From NCBI RefSeq assembly GCF_014279975.1, contig NZ_CP047936.1:2108001-2172000 (forward strand): a stretch of 64,000 nt of DNA, in the 5' to 3' direction. Below are positions 31,096 through 41,194 of the stretch, piece by piece. Numbering within the stretch: position 1 is the first letter of the stretch; each line of letters starts with the position of its first letter. The notes beneath the pieces were generated by a model. That model had not been told where the DNA came from. It was given only the letters and a program-made list of their open reading frames with translations, and made no database searches. The position numbers were made by a program, and so were the translations under genes. The stretch comes from Synechococcus sp. BIOS-U3-1. GTDB taxonomy: Bacteria > Cyanobacteriota > Cyanobacteriia > PCC-6307 > Cyanobiaceae.

Positions 31096-31616
31096 CAGGC
31101 ATCCTCCAGATTGTTGATGGAGGCGTCGATAAGACGGGCTTGGGCCGAAGCATCGAGACGTCCGGGCAGATCAGCCATCACTTTGTCGATGGCAGCCAGT
31201 GCAGCTTCGCGCCGTAGCTGCTCGGTAAGACGTGCACCTTCAGCGTTCAAATCAGCGAGGGCATCCTGCTTCAGTGCTGCCATCGCCTCGATAGTGCGTT
31301 GCTCACCATCGACTCGGATGGACTGAGCCCTGGCTTTGCCATCAGCGCGAATCCTCTCAGCTTTTTCTTTGGCAGAACCCAGATCAGCCTGCGCCTTGCT
31401 CAGTTCTGTGGTGGCAGTTTTGAGACGATCTTCAGCGTCGTTCAATTCCTTGAGAATCGACTCACGACGACGTTCAAGAATGCCGCCCAACAATCCCTTG
31501 AGGAAATAAACAAGCAACCCGATGACAATGACCAGATTGATCAGGTTTGTCTCAAGAGGATTGAGGTTGATCGCGAAACCACCCTCTGCAGCAAACAAAG
31601 TGACAAGAGACATCAT
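31095..31616 (-). CDS. atpF: ATP synthase Fo b subunit
   Basis: The 173-residue stator subunit has one N-terminal membrane span ([20 protein letters not shown]) followed by a long charged coiled coil ([20 protein letters not shown] onward). The N-terminal extension before the span, including NLNPLETN, is the cyanobacterial form. ATG at 31616 overlaps the stop of the b' gene; a second Met follows immediately at 31613. Confidence 0.95.
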   Translation of the reverse strand: MMSLVTLFAAEGGFAINLNPLETNLINLVIVIGLLVYFLKGLLGGILERRRESILKELNDAEDRLKTATTELSKAQADLGSAKEKAERIRADGKARAQSIRVDGEQRTIEAMAALKQDALADLNAEGARLTEQLRREAALAAIDKVMADLPGRLDASAQARLIDASINNLEDA

Positions 31617-32080
31617 GAAACGGCCAACAGACGTTGAATGATCGTTGCGCTGAACTCATCGACTTTGCCCATGAGCTGCGACTGAGCCTGTTCTCGCTGT
31701 GCCTCAATCTCACGGCGGGCTTTTTCCCTCGTACGAGTGGCATCGGCCTCTGTTGTCGCGATAGCTTCGCGATACAGATTGTCGACCTCCTGTTCAGCTT
31801 CGAGAATCGCGGCCTGAGCGGCCTGGCGAGCACCTCGTAGTTGTTCAGTGAGTTCAGCCTCAAGACGCTGGACTTGCTCAAGCTTCTGCTTGGCATCAGC
31901 AAGGCTTGTGGAGATGTATCCCTCACGATCTTCCACGACCTTGCCGACCGGACGGAAGAAGAGAGAATTAAGCAGGAAGGTCAGGAGAACCACCTGAACA
32001 GCCATTAAAGGCAGGGTGGCATCGAGGTCAAAAAGACCTCCCTCCGGCACCGCTGCTTCAGCAAGCAGAAGCCAGGTCAT
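31613..32080 (-). CDS. atpG2: ATP synthase Fo b' subunit
   Basis: The 155-residue second stator subunit is typical of photosynthetic bacteria. It has an N-terminal span ([18 protein letters not shown]), then [20 protein letters not shown] and a long coiled coil. It pairs with b as a heterodimer. Its start lies 88 bases after the c-subunit stop. The symbol also appears as atpX or atpF2 in other annotations. Confidence 0.94.
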   Translation of the reverse strand: MTWLLLAEAAVPEGGLFDLDATLPLMAVQVVLLTFLLNSLFFRPVGKVVEDREGYISTSLADAKQKLEQVQRLEAELTEQLRGARQAAQAAILEAEQEVDNLYREAIATTEADATRTREKARREIEAQREQAQSQLMGKVDEFSATIIQRLLAVS

Positions 32081-32168
32081 GGAAGAGGAGCGCTGAGGAA
32101 AAGCTGATGAAGAGAAGAAGAATCACGCCAGGGAGCTGCCATCACAAGAAGAAGCTCCCTGGAGATGA

Positions 32169-32552
<384 letters not shown>

Positions 32553-32586
32553 TTAGCAGATCGCCTTGTCGGCGAACATTTATCAC

Positions 32587-33312
32587 CTAGTGGTGTTCAT
32601 GCAAACCTTCACCGATGTAGAAGGCAGCCAATGTTGCAAAAATCAGAGCCTGGATTGCACTGGTGAACAGTCCAAGCAGCATCACCGGGAGAGGAACAAT
32701 TAAAGGAACCAGATAAACAAGCACTCCAACCGCAAGTTCATCTGCCAGGATGTTTCCGAAGAGACGGAATGACAGAGAAAGAGGTTTTGTAAACTCCTCA
32801 ATGATCTTGAAGGGAAGCATGATCGGAGTTGGCTCTACATAGAGCTCAAAAAACCTCAGACCTTTTTTGCTTAAACCGGCATAGAAGTAAGCAAGGGAAA
32901 CCAGCAGAGCCATCGCCACCGTGGTGTTGATGTCTGCTGTAGGTGCACCCAGCTCACCTTCAGGAAGTTCAAAGACTTTCCAAGGGATCAAAGCGCCACC
33001 CCAGTTGCTCACAAAAATGAACAAGAACAGGGTTCCAATGAAAGGAAGCCACTCTCGATAATATTTTTCTCCGATCTGATCTCGAGCGAGATCACGCAGA
33101 TAATCCCAGAGAAATTCGAGCAGGTTCTGCACGCCCCTGGGGTCGCGATCCAACTTGCGCGTACCAACAAGGACGACAGCAAGGAGTGCGCCGATCAGAA
33201 TCCAGGAACTCAGAAAAACCTGGCCGTGCAGATTGAGATTTCCGATCTGCCAATACAGATGGTTCCCAACCTCCAGTTCGGCGAAAGGCAGTGTGAAAGG
33301 CAGCAAAGCCAT
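32587..33312 (-). CDS. atpB: ATP synthase Fo a subunit
   Basis: The 241-residue integral membrane protein has five or six spans and the family blocks [39 protein letters not shown] with the essential Arg, and the C-terminal [20 protein letters not shown]. It forms the proton half-channels against the c ring. ATG at 33312 ([16 protein letters not shown]) fits related cyanobacterial proteins better than the ATG at 33348. Confidence 0.96.
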   Translation of the reverse strand: MALLPFTLPFAELEVGNHLYWQIGNLNLHGQVFLSSWILIGALLAVVLVGTRKLDRDPRGVQNLLEFLWDYLRDLARDQIGEKYYREWLPFIGTLFLFIFVSNWGGALIPWKVFELPEGELGAPTADINTTVAMALLVSLAYFYAGLSKKGLRFFELYVEPTPIMLPFKIIEEFTKPLSLSFRLFGNILADELAVGVLVYLVPLIVPLPVMLLGLFTSAIQALIFATLAAFYIGEGLHEHH

Positions 33313-33337
33313 TGAATGCAGAAGGGGATGCGCGAGC

Positions 33338-33673
33338 TCAGCCGTCAATGACGGTCTGAAGAATCAAGGCGGGTTTATAGAGAAGGAAGCCGATGAAAGC
33401 AGGAAGGATTTCGAGCTGAGGGAACTTGGCCGCTCCAACAATGAGCAGCACAGGAACAACCAACTGAAAACGACCCACTTGACGGGAACCTCCGCCGAGC
33501 CGAGCCACGCTGCGGGCGAGCAGGCGCAGGTAGAGAACACCAGCGCAGGAACCCACCAACAGGCTGCGGGCAACCATGGCGTCGAAACCAACAAGTGCGA
33601 CGAGAACCGCAACCAGTGAAACCGCCAAAGTTGCCAGCATCAGGCGTTGTTGAAGTCTGGCGTAGTCGGCCAT
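33338..33673 (-). CDS. atp1: ATP synthase assembly protein I (Atp1)
   Basis: The first gene of the operon encodes a small hydrophobic protein with about four spans ([71 protein letters not shown]). AtpI proteins help c-ring assembly or Mg uptake. ATG at 33673 gives 111 residues; the frame is open to 33790, which would overlap the methyltransferase gene. It lies 25 bases before atpB. Confidence 0.85.
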   Translation of the reverse strand: MADYARLQQRLMLATLAVSLVAVLVALVGFDAMVARSLLVGSCAGVLYLRLLARSVARLGGGSRQVGRFQLVVPVLLIVGAAKFPQLEILPAFIGFLLYKPALILQTVIDG

Positions 33674-33777
33674 TCCAGAATCAAACGCAACGGATGCCGC
33701 GGATGATTCGGTGGGGTCGTTAGCCAGCAAACAGTGCCTGAGGAAGCGCGCGGAATCTATCACGCGTTTTCTCACGC

Positions 33778-35019
33778 TCAGGTTCTGCAAGCCTCCAGAA
33801 GCAACAGGCGGCGCGACAAGAGACCTCTTGCAACTGAGACGGTCTCAGGCCCGAGGTTGAGGTCACCCAAACGTGTTTTTGGCCGGTGCTCAACAGCTTC
33901 CAGCAATGCCAGCTCGGATTCCGAAAGAGCCATCGGCTCCAGATCCGGACCCAGAAGGCTGGAGGAAGGCCATCCCCATAAACACGACTGTCGCCGACCA
34001 ACCGCTTGGAGCAAGGCTGCATCGTCGTCCCAGCAATGGCATTGCACGGGTCGTTTCGCCACAAAGAACTCGAAATGACTGATCTCTGGATCGAGGTCTT
34101 CAACCAGAAGCCACTGTTCGCGCTGTGGAAGCATTGCTGCACGCTCCAGCAATTCACCGGAAAGCAATCGGTTCAGATCCCATACGGAGGGATTCGAAAA
34201 GCCGGCGAACTGCAGTCCGGCTGCATCGATCAAACCAAACAAACGACTGAGGTCGTAGCTGGTCTCCTGCGGATGGAGGTACATATCAGCGAAATTTGAA
34301 TCGGCCGCGGTATCGATCAGCCAGCGCTGCTCATGGTTCTGACGCAGACGGTTGCCCTCAGGCAGAACCTGAAAAAGTTCACGGCCAAGACGCAGACCTT
34401 CGGCACCATTACCAGCACCCAATCGAAGCAGCGCGCTCTGGGTTCGATGAATCTCCCAACGTCCCCCATCGGCGTAGAGAAATAAATGGATCAATCCTGT
34501 ATCCGCCAACAGCGAGCCCAAGGCCTTCAAACCCGCCAGCGGATCTCGAAGGTGATGCAGAACGCCCACAGAATTGATGTAGTCGAAGGGGCCCTCGCCC
34601 TCCAGATCAAGCAGGCTGCGCTGCTCCTGTCGCAACACAGCCATCTGATCCGCAGCACCGGACCGCTTCAATCGTTCGCGGGCCACCTCAAGAGCTCCGG
34701 CACTGATATCCACCGCCAGAACCTGGGCTCCTGGATTGAGATGACAGAGGTAATCGGTGCTGACGCCTGTCCCACACCCAGCATCGAGAATGCGCAATGA
34801 AGCAATTTCGTTGGTATGCGATGGCACTGCGCCATGCACAGCTGCCGCAACGCTTTCGTAACACCAACGCCAGTTGTAGCCAGGAGGAGGTCCGTCTTGA
34901 AGAGGATCCCCCGGGTATGGGAACCGGTCATAAAAGTCACTCACCACAGGGGTGGCGGCATCCGAGGGCTTGGGGTTCATCGGCGCGTCGGTTTCCGATC
35001 TCATTTTGGTCTGAAGCAT
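33778..35019 (-). CDS. Class I SAM-dependent methyltransferase
   Basis: The 413-residue protein has motif I ILDAGCGTGVSTDYLCHLNP, motif post-I VLAVDISAGALEVAR, and FDYINSVGVLHHLRDPLAGL in the core (about residues 70-190). The N-terminal block SDFYDRFPYPGDPLQDGPP is typical of a family of cyanobacterial and marine methyltransferases. A C-terminal domain of about 200 residues has conserved HPQETSYDLSRLFGLIDAAG. The substrate is unknown. ATG at 34980 is an alternative start. It is divergent from apcE, sharing a 118-base promoter region, and runs towards atp1. Confidence 0.85.
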   Translation of the reverse strand: MLQTKMRSETDAPMNPKPSDAATPVVSDFYDRFPYPGDPLQDGPPPGYNWRWCYESVAAAVHGAVPSHTNEIASLRILDAGCGTGVSTDYLCHLNPGAQVLAVDISAGALEVARERLKRSGAADQMAVLRQEQRSLLDLEGEGPFDYINSVGVLHHLRDPLAGLKALGSLLADTGLIHLFLYADGGRWEIHRTQSALLRLGAGNGAEGLRLGRELFQVLPEGNRLRQNHEQRWLIDTAADSNFADMYLHPQETSYDLSRLFGLIDAAGLQFAGFSNPSVWDLNRLLSGELLERAAMLPQREQWLLVEDLDPEISHFEFFVAKRPVQCHCWDDDAALLQAVGRRQSCLWGWPSSSLLGPDLEPMALSESELALLEAVEHRPKTRLGDLNLGPETVSVARGLLSRRLLLLEACRT

Positions 35020-35137
35020 TTCAGGGTGGGCTTCAGAAACAGCTCTGAAACAAGACCCCCTGCAAACATTTGTTCATGCCTGTTCGGGAGCCTTCAGGAC
35101 GAGCCGTAACCTGACCGAATCCGGCTTGCTCCCGTTC

Positions 35138-38047
35138 ATGACCGTGACCGCCAGCAGCGGCAGCCCAAGGGTCTCCCCCCAGCTGTTCGACACCCTGCCG
35201 CTCTCCAGCGTTCGTCAGGCGGAACAACAGGACCGTTTTCCCGATGGGGGTGAACTCAATACGCTGATCACGTTCTTCCGCAGCGGCAATGACCGCCTGG
35301 AAGCGTCAAAGATCATTGCCAGCAACGCGGAAGCGATCGTTGCCCGCGCGGCGAACAGAATTTTTGTCGGAGGAACTCCGCTTTCGTTCCTTGAAGCGCC
35401 TCTCAGCACAGGCGAGGTGGCTCGAGTTGTCGATGCAGCCCCGCTTGCTGCTGACCAAGCCGCTTTCGAACAATCCGTGCGCACGTTCACGGGCGACAGC
35501 GGCATCACCAAGCGAGGCAATTTCTTCACTCGGCTGCTTGATGTAGCCGGTGGCGATGCCGATGTACGAGTCGTCCTGCCCACGGGATTCACCGCCATCA
35601 GCGTGGCCAAGTACGGGCCGGCATTCATGCGCAAATCAGTGCGCGACTTGGGTTGGTTTCTTCGCTACGTGGGCTACGCATTGGTAGCCGGTGACCCAAG
35701 CATTCTTGCGGTGAACACGCGCGGACTGCGCGACATTCTTCTCAAAAATTGTTCTCTGAGCGCCACCAATGTGGCCCTCCAAGAAATGCGAGGGGCCTGT
35801 GCGGAGCTACTTCGGGAGCGCCCAGAGGCCCGCCGCCTCACCATCGACTGCTTCAACGTGCTCCTGAAGGAGCTTGCCGTTGCGACGCCTTCCACGAAAC
35901 AAAAGCGTGGCAGCCGCGTCAGCCAAGGGCTTCAGCTTCCAGCGATCTACGCCCTGGCATCCGAAACAGCACAGCGTTTCGAAATGCGTCCGGGCCTGTC
36001 CGGAGCGGAGAAAGCTGAAATCATCCGAGCCGCTTATCGACAAGTCTTCGAGCGCGACATCGCCAAGGGCTATTCCCAGACCCCATGTCGTTCAGAAGCA
36101 AGCCAGCTAGTGCAGGGCAAGATTTCCATGCGGGAATTCATCCGCGCCCTAGGCCGCAGCAAGGAATACCGGAACCAGTTTTACGGACCCTTCGTGAACA
36201 GCCGAGTTGTGGAACTGGCCTACCGCCATTTCCTCGGACGCGGCGTCAGTTCGCTCGAGGAATTCCGCAAAGCATTTTCGATCGTCAGCGAGCAGGGCCT
36301 GAACGGTCTGATTGATGTGATCGTGAACAGCAGCGAATATGCACAGACCTTCGGTGAGGAGACTGTTCCATACCTCCGCGACCTGGGTGAAGAGGCACAG
36401 GAAAGTGCTGGCTGGGGTTCAAACCGTCGTTTGTTCCGCTTCAGTGCGCCGTTTGAGGGAGCACCTCAATACGTGACGCTTTATGCCTCCTACCGGCAGC
36501 CTCTCGCTGATCAGCATGTTTACGGCGGCGGCAATGATCCTGTAGGGAACCAATACGGAGCGATTTTCCCTTCGGACACTGCTTCAGTGGCGACACGTCC
36601 TGCACCCTTCAGCTACGACACCCGCCGCCTGCTGGTGAGCAATGGCATGGCGCAACCTGGACAGATGGACAGTCCTCAGTTCCGAGGCAGTCGTCCGCGC
36701 AAGGTTGGACCGAGAGTCGTTCGACTCCAGCAAATCTCCACTGGCGGTTCAGCCGTTCCGAGCCGCGGCGGTCAGCCCAGCATTCGCAACACCGAATCCT
36801 CAACCCAGGCGGTAATCAAAGCCGTTTACATCCAGGTGCTCGGCAACTCTGGCTACGAAGGAGAACGCCTCAACTCCCAGGAAGCCCGTCTTGAAAACGG
36901 TGACATCAGCCTCCGCGACTTCATCCGCGGCGTGGCTCGCTCGGATGCCTTCCGCCGTCGCTACTGGGAAGGCCTTTACATCGCCAAATCCATCGAAGTG
37001 ATGCACCGCCGTCTGCTGGGCAGGCCCACCTTCGGTCGCTGGGAGATCGATGCGCTCTTCGACACTGCAGCTCGCCGTGGTTTTTACGGTCTGGTCGACG
37101 CCCTAATCGACAGCAAGGACTACGGAGATTGCTTCGGTGAAGACACCGTGCCGTACGAGCGCTTCATTACGCCGAAAGACCTGACCACTCGTCGTGCTCC
37201 CGGATTACGCAGAGCTTTGGATCCCTCGATCGGGGCCAGAGTCAACGTGTCGCTGACTCCACGGCCCGAAGCCATTCGCCGCGAAGCATTCCGCACGACC
37301 GGTGACGTCACCAAGAGAAATATCGCTGATCAGAGTCGACGCAGCGGCTCCGTCGGAAAGTGGACAGCCGACATCAGCGGGTTCACCCCGCCGGAACAGC
37401 TGGCCGCTTTCATGCTGCGGCGCTCATCCGGCTCCGCAACATCGCTCAACCAGGTGCCCCGCTCGTCCCAGTCCAACCGTGGGCAAGCTGGGATTCAGGC
37501 GGCACTCCCTCTCGGCGATGCCAGTGGTTACAAGCGACGCGAGGGGCTTCCCACCCAGGCATCCCTCGCAAGGGTGTCCAGTGAGTCCGAACTGAGAGAG
37601 ATCCTTGATGCGACTTACCGCCAGTTGTTGAATCGCGTGCCACTGGAAACAGAGCGCCTGATCACAGCGGAGTCAATGCTCAGAGATGGGCAGATTGATC
37701 TCGATGGCTTCGTCGAATCAGTTGCTCTGAGCGAGACCTTCCAAGATCGACTCTCACGGATGGCACCGCTTCGCGCTGCAACCGCTGCAAGCATCGCTCT
37801 TCTTGGCAGAGCCTCAACTCCACAGGAGACAAGCCGCTTTCTCCAGGTCAGAGCAGCCTGTGGACAACCCACTGCCGTGCGCAATCTGCTCGAACTTCGA
37901 GTCGAGATCGGCTCTGAACCGTCGGATGTGCCGGGGCTCAGCACGCTGAGCTCGCGCAGTGGTGTGCCCCAGTCAACAATCACTCGAACGGCCAGCCTGT
38001 ACGGCGGCAACGCTGGCCTGACCCCACGACCCGACGAAGCTCTTTGA
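35138..38047 (+). CDS. apcE: Phycobilisome core-membrane linker (L-CM)
   Basis: The 969-residue scaffold of the allophycocyanin core also carries the terminal emitter. The N-terminal 240 residues form a phycobiliprotein-like domain whose bilin-binding Cys is about residue 205 (LRDILLKNCSLSATN). Three linker repeats follow at about residues 290-415, 555-680 and 815-920, marked by AAYRQVFERD, KAVYIQVLGN and DATYRQLLNR. ATG at 35138 gives the standard MTVTASSGSPRVSPQLFD; an upstream TTG or GTG is less likely. Three repeats fit a tricylindrical core. apcABC follows after 413 bases. Confidence 0.98.
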   Translation: MTVTASSGSPRVSPQLFDTLPLSSVRQAEQQDRFPDGGELNTLITFFRSGNDRLEASKIIASNAEAIVARAANRIFVGGTPLSFLEAPLSTGEVARVVDAAPLAADQAAFEQSVRTFTGDSGITKRGNFFTRLLDVAGGDADVRVVLPTGFTAISVAKYGPAFMRKSVRDLGWFLRYVGYALVAGDPSILAVNTRGLRDILLKNCSLSATNVALQEMRGACAELLRERPEARRLTIDCFNVLLKELAVATPSTKQKRGSRVSQGLQLPAIYALASETAQRFEMRPGLSGAEKAEIIRAAYRQVFERDIAKGYSQTPCRSEASQLVQGKISMREFIRALGRSKEYRNQFYGPFVNSRVVELAYRHFLGRGVSSLEEFRKAFSIVSEQGLNGLIDVIVNSSEYAQTFGEETVPYLRDLGEEAQESAGWGSNRRLFRFSAPFEGAPQYVTLYASYRQPLADQHVYGGGNDPVGNQYGAIFPSDTASVATRPAPFSYDTRRLLVSNGMAQPGQMDSPQFRGSRPRKVGPRVVRLQQISTGGSAVPSRGGQPSIRNTESSTQAVIKAVYIQVLGNSGYEGERLNSQEARLENGDISLRDFIRGVARSDAFRRRYWEGLYIAKSIEVMHRRLLGRPTFGRWEIDALFDTAARRGFYGLVDALIDSKDYGDCFGEDTVPYERFITPKDLTTRRAPGLRRALDPSIGARVNVSLTPRPEAIRREAFRTTGDVTKRNIADQSRRSGSVGKWTADISGFTPPEQLAAFMLRRSSGSATSLNQVPRSSQSNRGQAGIQAALPLGDASGYKRREGLPTQASLARVSSESELREILDATYRQLLNRVPLETERLITAESMLRDGQIDLDGFVESVALSETFQDRLSRMAPLRAATAASIALLGRASTPQETSRFLQVRAACGQPTAVRNLLELRVEIGSEPSDVPGLSTLSSRSGVPQSTITRTASLYGGNAGLTPRPDEAL

Positions 38048-38460
38048 ACCTTCTGTTTAAAAAAAGAGTTTCACAGCAAAATAAAATTATTTAACGACAG
38101 CGACGGAGCCTTTAAAGCCTCCTATTTTTTGCTGGATTGTTATAAAAAAGAACTTCAAAAAGCGGCACGAAGTTCAAACAGAGCGGTCCACACTGGCAAT
38201 GAAGATCTGTTACCAGGAGGCAGACTCTCCAGGTCGCTGCCTGAGAATTAAGAAGGCATATGTGCTCCTTGCCTTGCGAGGTGCACGAATTCCACAACGG
38301 AAGATCAACAGATACAACATCTGATGGCCTTCCGACTCGGATCTCCGCGATCCGAGGCACTGCGGCCCTTAAGCTGCATCACGATCTCACTCGAGATCAC
38401 CACACCACTCACCGGATATCGGCCTCCTACGGGTGGCTGCTTGCTTCGAGGTAGAACTGC
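38048..38460 (+). promoter_or_regulatory. apcE-apcA intergenic region with apcABC leader
   Basis: The first 130 bases are A/T-rich and contain the apcE terminator. The remaining 330 bases must carry the apcABC promoter and a long untranslated leader. gaggt about 10 bases before the apcA ATG is a good ribosome binding site. No protein gene is convincing. Strongly expressed apcA in other cyanobacteria also has a long leader; the exact start point is not visible. Confidence 0.6.
38105..38130 (+). terminator. Probable terminator after apcE
   Basis: ggagccttt pairs with aaagcctcc with one internal mismatch (C opposite C), followed by ta and six T residues. The stem is short and closes without much loop, so it may be an attenuator rather than a strong stop. 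Confidence 0.6.
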
Positions 38461-38946
38461 ATGAGCATCGTCTCCAACTCGATCATCAACGCGGACGCCG
38501 AAGCCCGCTATCTGAGTCCAGGAGAACTGGACCAGATCAAGGCGTTCGTCAGCGGAGGCCAACGTCGCCTGCGAGTCGCTCAGGTTCTCAGCGAGAGCCG
38601 TGAGCGCATCGTTAAGACTGCAGGTGGACAGCTCTTTCAGAAGCGCCCTGATGTCATCTCTCCTGGCGGCAATGCCTACGGAGAAGCCATGACCGCAACA
38701 TGTCTGCGGGATATGGATTACTACCTCCGTCTCGTGACCTACGGCGTCGTCGCTGGTGACGTGACCCCGATCGAAGAGATCGGAGTGATTGGAGCCCGTG
38801 AGCTCTACCGATCACTCGGCACTCCCCTCGAGGCCATGGCAGAAGCCGTTCGTGAGATGAAAACGGTGGCAATGGGCATCCTTAGTGGTGCTGATGCCGA
38901 AGAAGCCGGCTTCTACTTCGACTACGTGGTGGGCGCTCTCGCCTGA
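38461..38946 (+). CDS. apcA: Allophycocyanin alpha subunit
   Basis: The 161-residue core biliprotein begins [20 protein letters not shown]. The phycocyanobilin-binding Cys is residue 81 ([15 protein letters not shown]), preceded by the conserved [10 protein letters not shown] loop. It pairs with ApcB to form allophycocyanin trimers that pass energy to ApcE and on to chlorophyll. It is the first gene of apcABC, with ApcB 39 bases downstream. Confidence 0.98.
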   Translation: MSIVSNSIINADAEARYLSPGELDQIKAFVSGGQRRLRVAQVLSESRERIVKTAGGQLFQKRPDVISPGGNAYGEAMTATCLRDMDYYLRLVTYGVVAGDVTPIEEIGVIGARELYRSLGTPLEAMAEAVREMKTVAMGILSGADAEEAGFYFDYVVGALA

Positions 38947-38985
38947 TCACCGGAACCAACGCCCCTTCACGTCACACCTGAGTCC

Positions 38986-39474
38986 ATGCAAGACGCGATC
39001 ACCAACGTCATCAACAAGTCCGACGTCCAAGGTCTCTACCTGGATACGGCATCCATGACCAACCTCGAGAGCTACTTCGCCAGCGGTGAGCTGCGCGTGA
39101 AGGCTGCCGCAACAATCAGTGCGAATGCTTCCGCCATCATTCGCGACGCTGTGGCTAAGGCGCTGTTGTACTCGGACATCACCCGTCCTGGCGGCAACAT
39201 GTACACCACCCGCCGCTATGCAGCCTGTATCCGTGATCTGGATTACTACCTGCGCTACTCCACCTACGCCATGCTCGCCGGCGACACCTCCATTCTCGAC
39301 GAGCGAGTCCTTAACGGTCTGAAAGAGACCTACAATTCCCTTGGTGTCCCGATTGGAGCAACAGTGCAGGCCATTCAGGCCATGAAGGAAGTCACCGCAT
39401 CCCTGGTCGGCCCTGATGCAGGACAGGAAATGGGTGTGTACTTCGACTACATCTGTTCCGGTCTCGGCAACTGA
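38986..39474 (+). CDS. apcB: Allophycocyanin beta subunit
   Basis: The 162-residue partner of ApcA begins [20 protein letters not shown]. Its bilin Cys is residue 81 ([16 protein letters not shown]), and Asn71 in RPGGNMYTT is the site methylated by CpcM in this family. It forms the second half of the allophycocyanin monomer. It is followed by apcC after five bases. Confidence 0.98.
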   Translation: MQDAITNVINKSDVQGLYLDTASMTNLESYFASGELRVKAAATISANASAIIRDAVAKALLYSDITRPGGNMYTTRRYAACIRDLDYYLRYSTYAMLAGDTSILDERVLNGLKETYNSLGVPIGATVQAIQAMKEVTASLVGPDAGQEMGVYFDYICSGLGN

Positions 39475-39479
39475 GCCCC

Positions 39480-39680
39480 ATGCGGTTGTTCAAAGTCACC
39501 GCTTGCATCCCCAGCCCTGAGAAGGTGCGGACGCAGCGCGAATTGCAGAACACTTTCTTTACCAAGTGGGTTCCTTACAACAGCTGGTTCGCTGAACAAC
39601 AGCGCATCCAGAAGCAGGGTGGTCGCATCATCAAGGTGGAACTCTGCACCGGCGGGCAACAAGTCAACGTCGGGAACTAA
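39480..39680 (+). CDS. apcC: Phycobilisome small core linker (L-C 7.8)
   Basis: The 66-residue CpcD-like linker begins MRLFKVTACIPSPEKVRTQR and ends GGRIIKVELCTGGQQVNVGN. It caps the core cylinders. The length is as expected. It is the last gene of apcABC and is followed by a strong terminator. Confidence 0.97.
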   Translation: MRLFKVTACIPSPEKVRTQRELQNTFFTKWVPYNSWFAEQQRIQKQGGRIIKVELCTGGQQVNVGN

Positions 39681-39702
39681 ATCAAATTCAAAGGTGTGTT
39701 CA

Positions 39703-39727
39703 AACCCGGCCTCTGGTCGGGTTTTTT
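39703..39727 (+). terminator. Terminator of apcABC
   Basis: aacccg (39703-39708) pairs with cgggtt (39718-39723) around a 9-base loop, followed directly by more T residues (six in total). It lies 22 bases after the apcC stop and 12 bases before the ftsW start, so ftsW must have its own promoter or depend on read-through. Confidence 0.9.
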
Positions 39728-39738
39728 GTTGAGCTCCC

Positions 39739-41058
39739 TTGGCAAACCGCCCTAAGGACGGCTCAATACATGCAACACCTCCGATCGTTTTGAGCAGCCC
39801 CACCGTGATCTCCAAAAGGAGTCGATCCTCACGTCAGGGCACCCTGCGGGAACGTCAAAAGACTGCGTCTGAATCCAAGCCTCTCTGGGAGCGTTGTCTC
39901 CCGCTTGACTGGTCACTCTGGCCTGCTGAAGCCCGTCTGCTGCTCACACTCACGGCCATTTGGAGCCTGGCTGGTCTGTTAGTGCTCGCATCAGCCAGCT
40001 GGTGGGTTGCGGCCCGAGAACAAGGAGAGGGTGCTTATTACGTCAAAAGGCAGCTGGTTTGGATGGCAGCCAGCTGGAGCCTGATGTCATTCACCGCATC
40101 GATCAATCTGCGGCGCTGGCTGAAACTCGCGGGGCCCGCACTCTGGATTGGCTGCCTGTTGATCGCAGCGACCCTTGTCATGGGAACCACCGTGAATGGA
40201 GCCAGCCGATGGCTGGTGATCGGCCCGATTCAAATTCAGCCTTCCGAGCTCGTGAAACCGTTTGTAGTGCTCCAAGCAGCAAACCTCTTCGCACACTGGA
40301 AACGGACTGGGCTCGATCAGAAACTGCTGTGGCTCGGGAGTTTCGGGATTCTGGTGTTACTGATTCTCAAGCAACCCAACCTGAGCACTGCTGCCTTAAG
40401 TGGCCTTCTGATCTGGCTGATGGCCTTTTCAGCAGGATTGCCACTCTTCCAACTGTTCGGAACGGCAATTGGAGGAGCACTACTGGGCACGGCCAGCATC
40501 CTGATTAATGAATATCAGCGTCTACGCGTGATCTCCTTTCTGAATCCCTGGAAGGATCCGCAGGGTGATGGATACCAACTGATTCAAAGCTTGCTGGCGA
40601 TCGGCTCGGGCGGAATTTTCGGCCAAGGATTTGGGCTCTCCACCCAGAAACTTCAATATCTGCCGATTCAGAGCACCGACTTCATCTTTGCGGTCTACGC
40701 CGAAGAATTTGGACTGGTGGGGTCCTTGCTACTGCTTCTCTTCCTAATGTTGATAGGCTATTTGGGGCTGCGCGTTGCCCTCCGATGCCGAAGCAATCAG
40801 GCCAGGCTCGTTGCCATCGGTTGCGCGGCACTCCTTGTAGGCCAGTCGCTGATGAACGTGGCAGTGGCATCGGGAGCGATGCCGACCACCGGGCTGCCAC
40901 TGCCGCTGGTGAGCTACGGAGGCAACTCACTGCTCTCAAGTCTGATGATCGTTGGACTTCTGATCCGCTGCTCTCTGGAATCCACAGGGTTGATCGGTGG
41001 GCGGGGCCAAGCTCAACGACTGGTATCTGATCGACGCCGTCCACGTCCAAATCGATAG
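39739..41058 (+). CDS. ftsW: Cell division peptidoglycan polymerase FtsW
   Basis: This is a SEDS-family protein of about 400-440 residues with ten membrane spans. Motifs are VMGTTVNGASRWLVIGPIQI, QPSELVKPFVVLQ, RVISFLNPWKDPQGDGYQLI and the C-terminal MPTTGLPLPLVSYGGNSLLS. It polymerises glycan strands at the septum with its partner transpeptidase. The first 60 residues are a polar extension. TTG at 39739 directly follows the apcC terminator; a GTG near 39805 would give a shorter protein. Naming it FtsW rather than RodA rests on overall similarity. Confidence 0.88.
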   Translation: MANRPKDGSIHATPPIVLSSPTVISKRSRSSRQGTLRERQKTASESKPLWERCLPLDWSLWPAEARLLLTLTAIWSLAGLLVLASASWWVAAREQGEGAYYVKRQLVWMAASWSLMSFTASINLRRWLKLAGPALWIGCLLIAATLVMGTTVNGASRWLVIGPIQIQPSELVKPFVVLQAANLFAHWKRTGLDQKLLWLGSFGILVLLILKQPNLSTAALSGLLIWLMAFSAGLPLFQLFGTAIGGALLGTASILINEYQRLRVISFLNPWKDPQGDGYQLIQSLLAIGSGGIFGQGFGLSTQKLQYLPIQSTDFIFAVYAEEFGLVGSLLLLLFLMLIGYLGLRVALRCRSNQARLVAIGCAALLVGQSLMNVAVASGAMPTTGLPLPLVSYGGNSLLSSLMIVGLLIRCSLESTGLIGGRGQAQRLVSDRRRPRPNR

Positions 41059-41194
41059 GCTGAACTCGGTGTTTTTCTGAACCAGCTTCACCATCGCCTT
41101 CCTCGACCTGGCACTGTCCGATCTGGCCCGAAGCGGTGAAGACCTGCTGAATCATGCACTCCAGCAGCCTGGACCACTCAGTCTTGGTGCCGTT

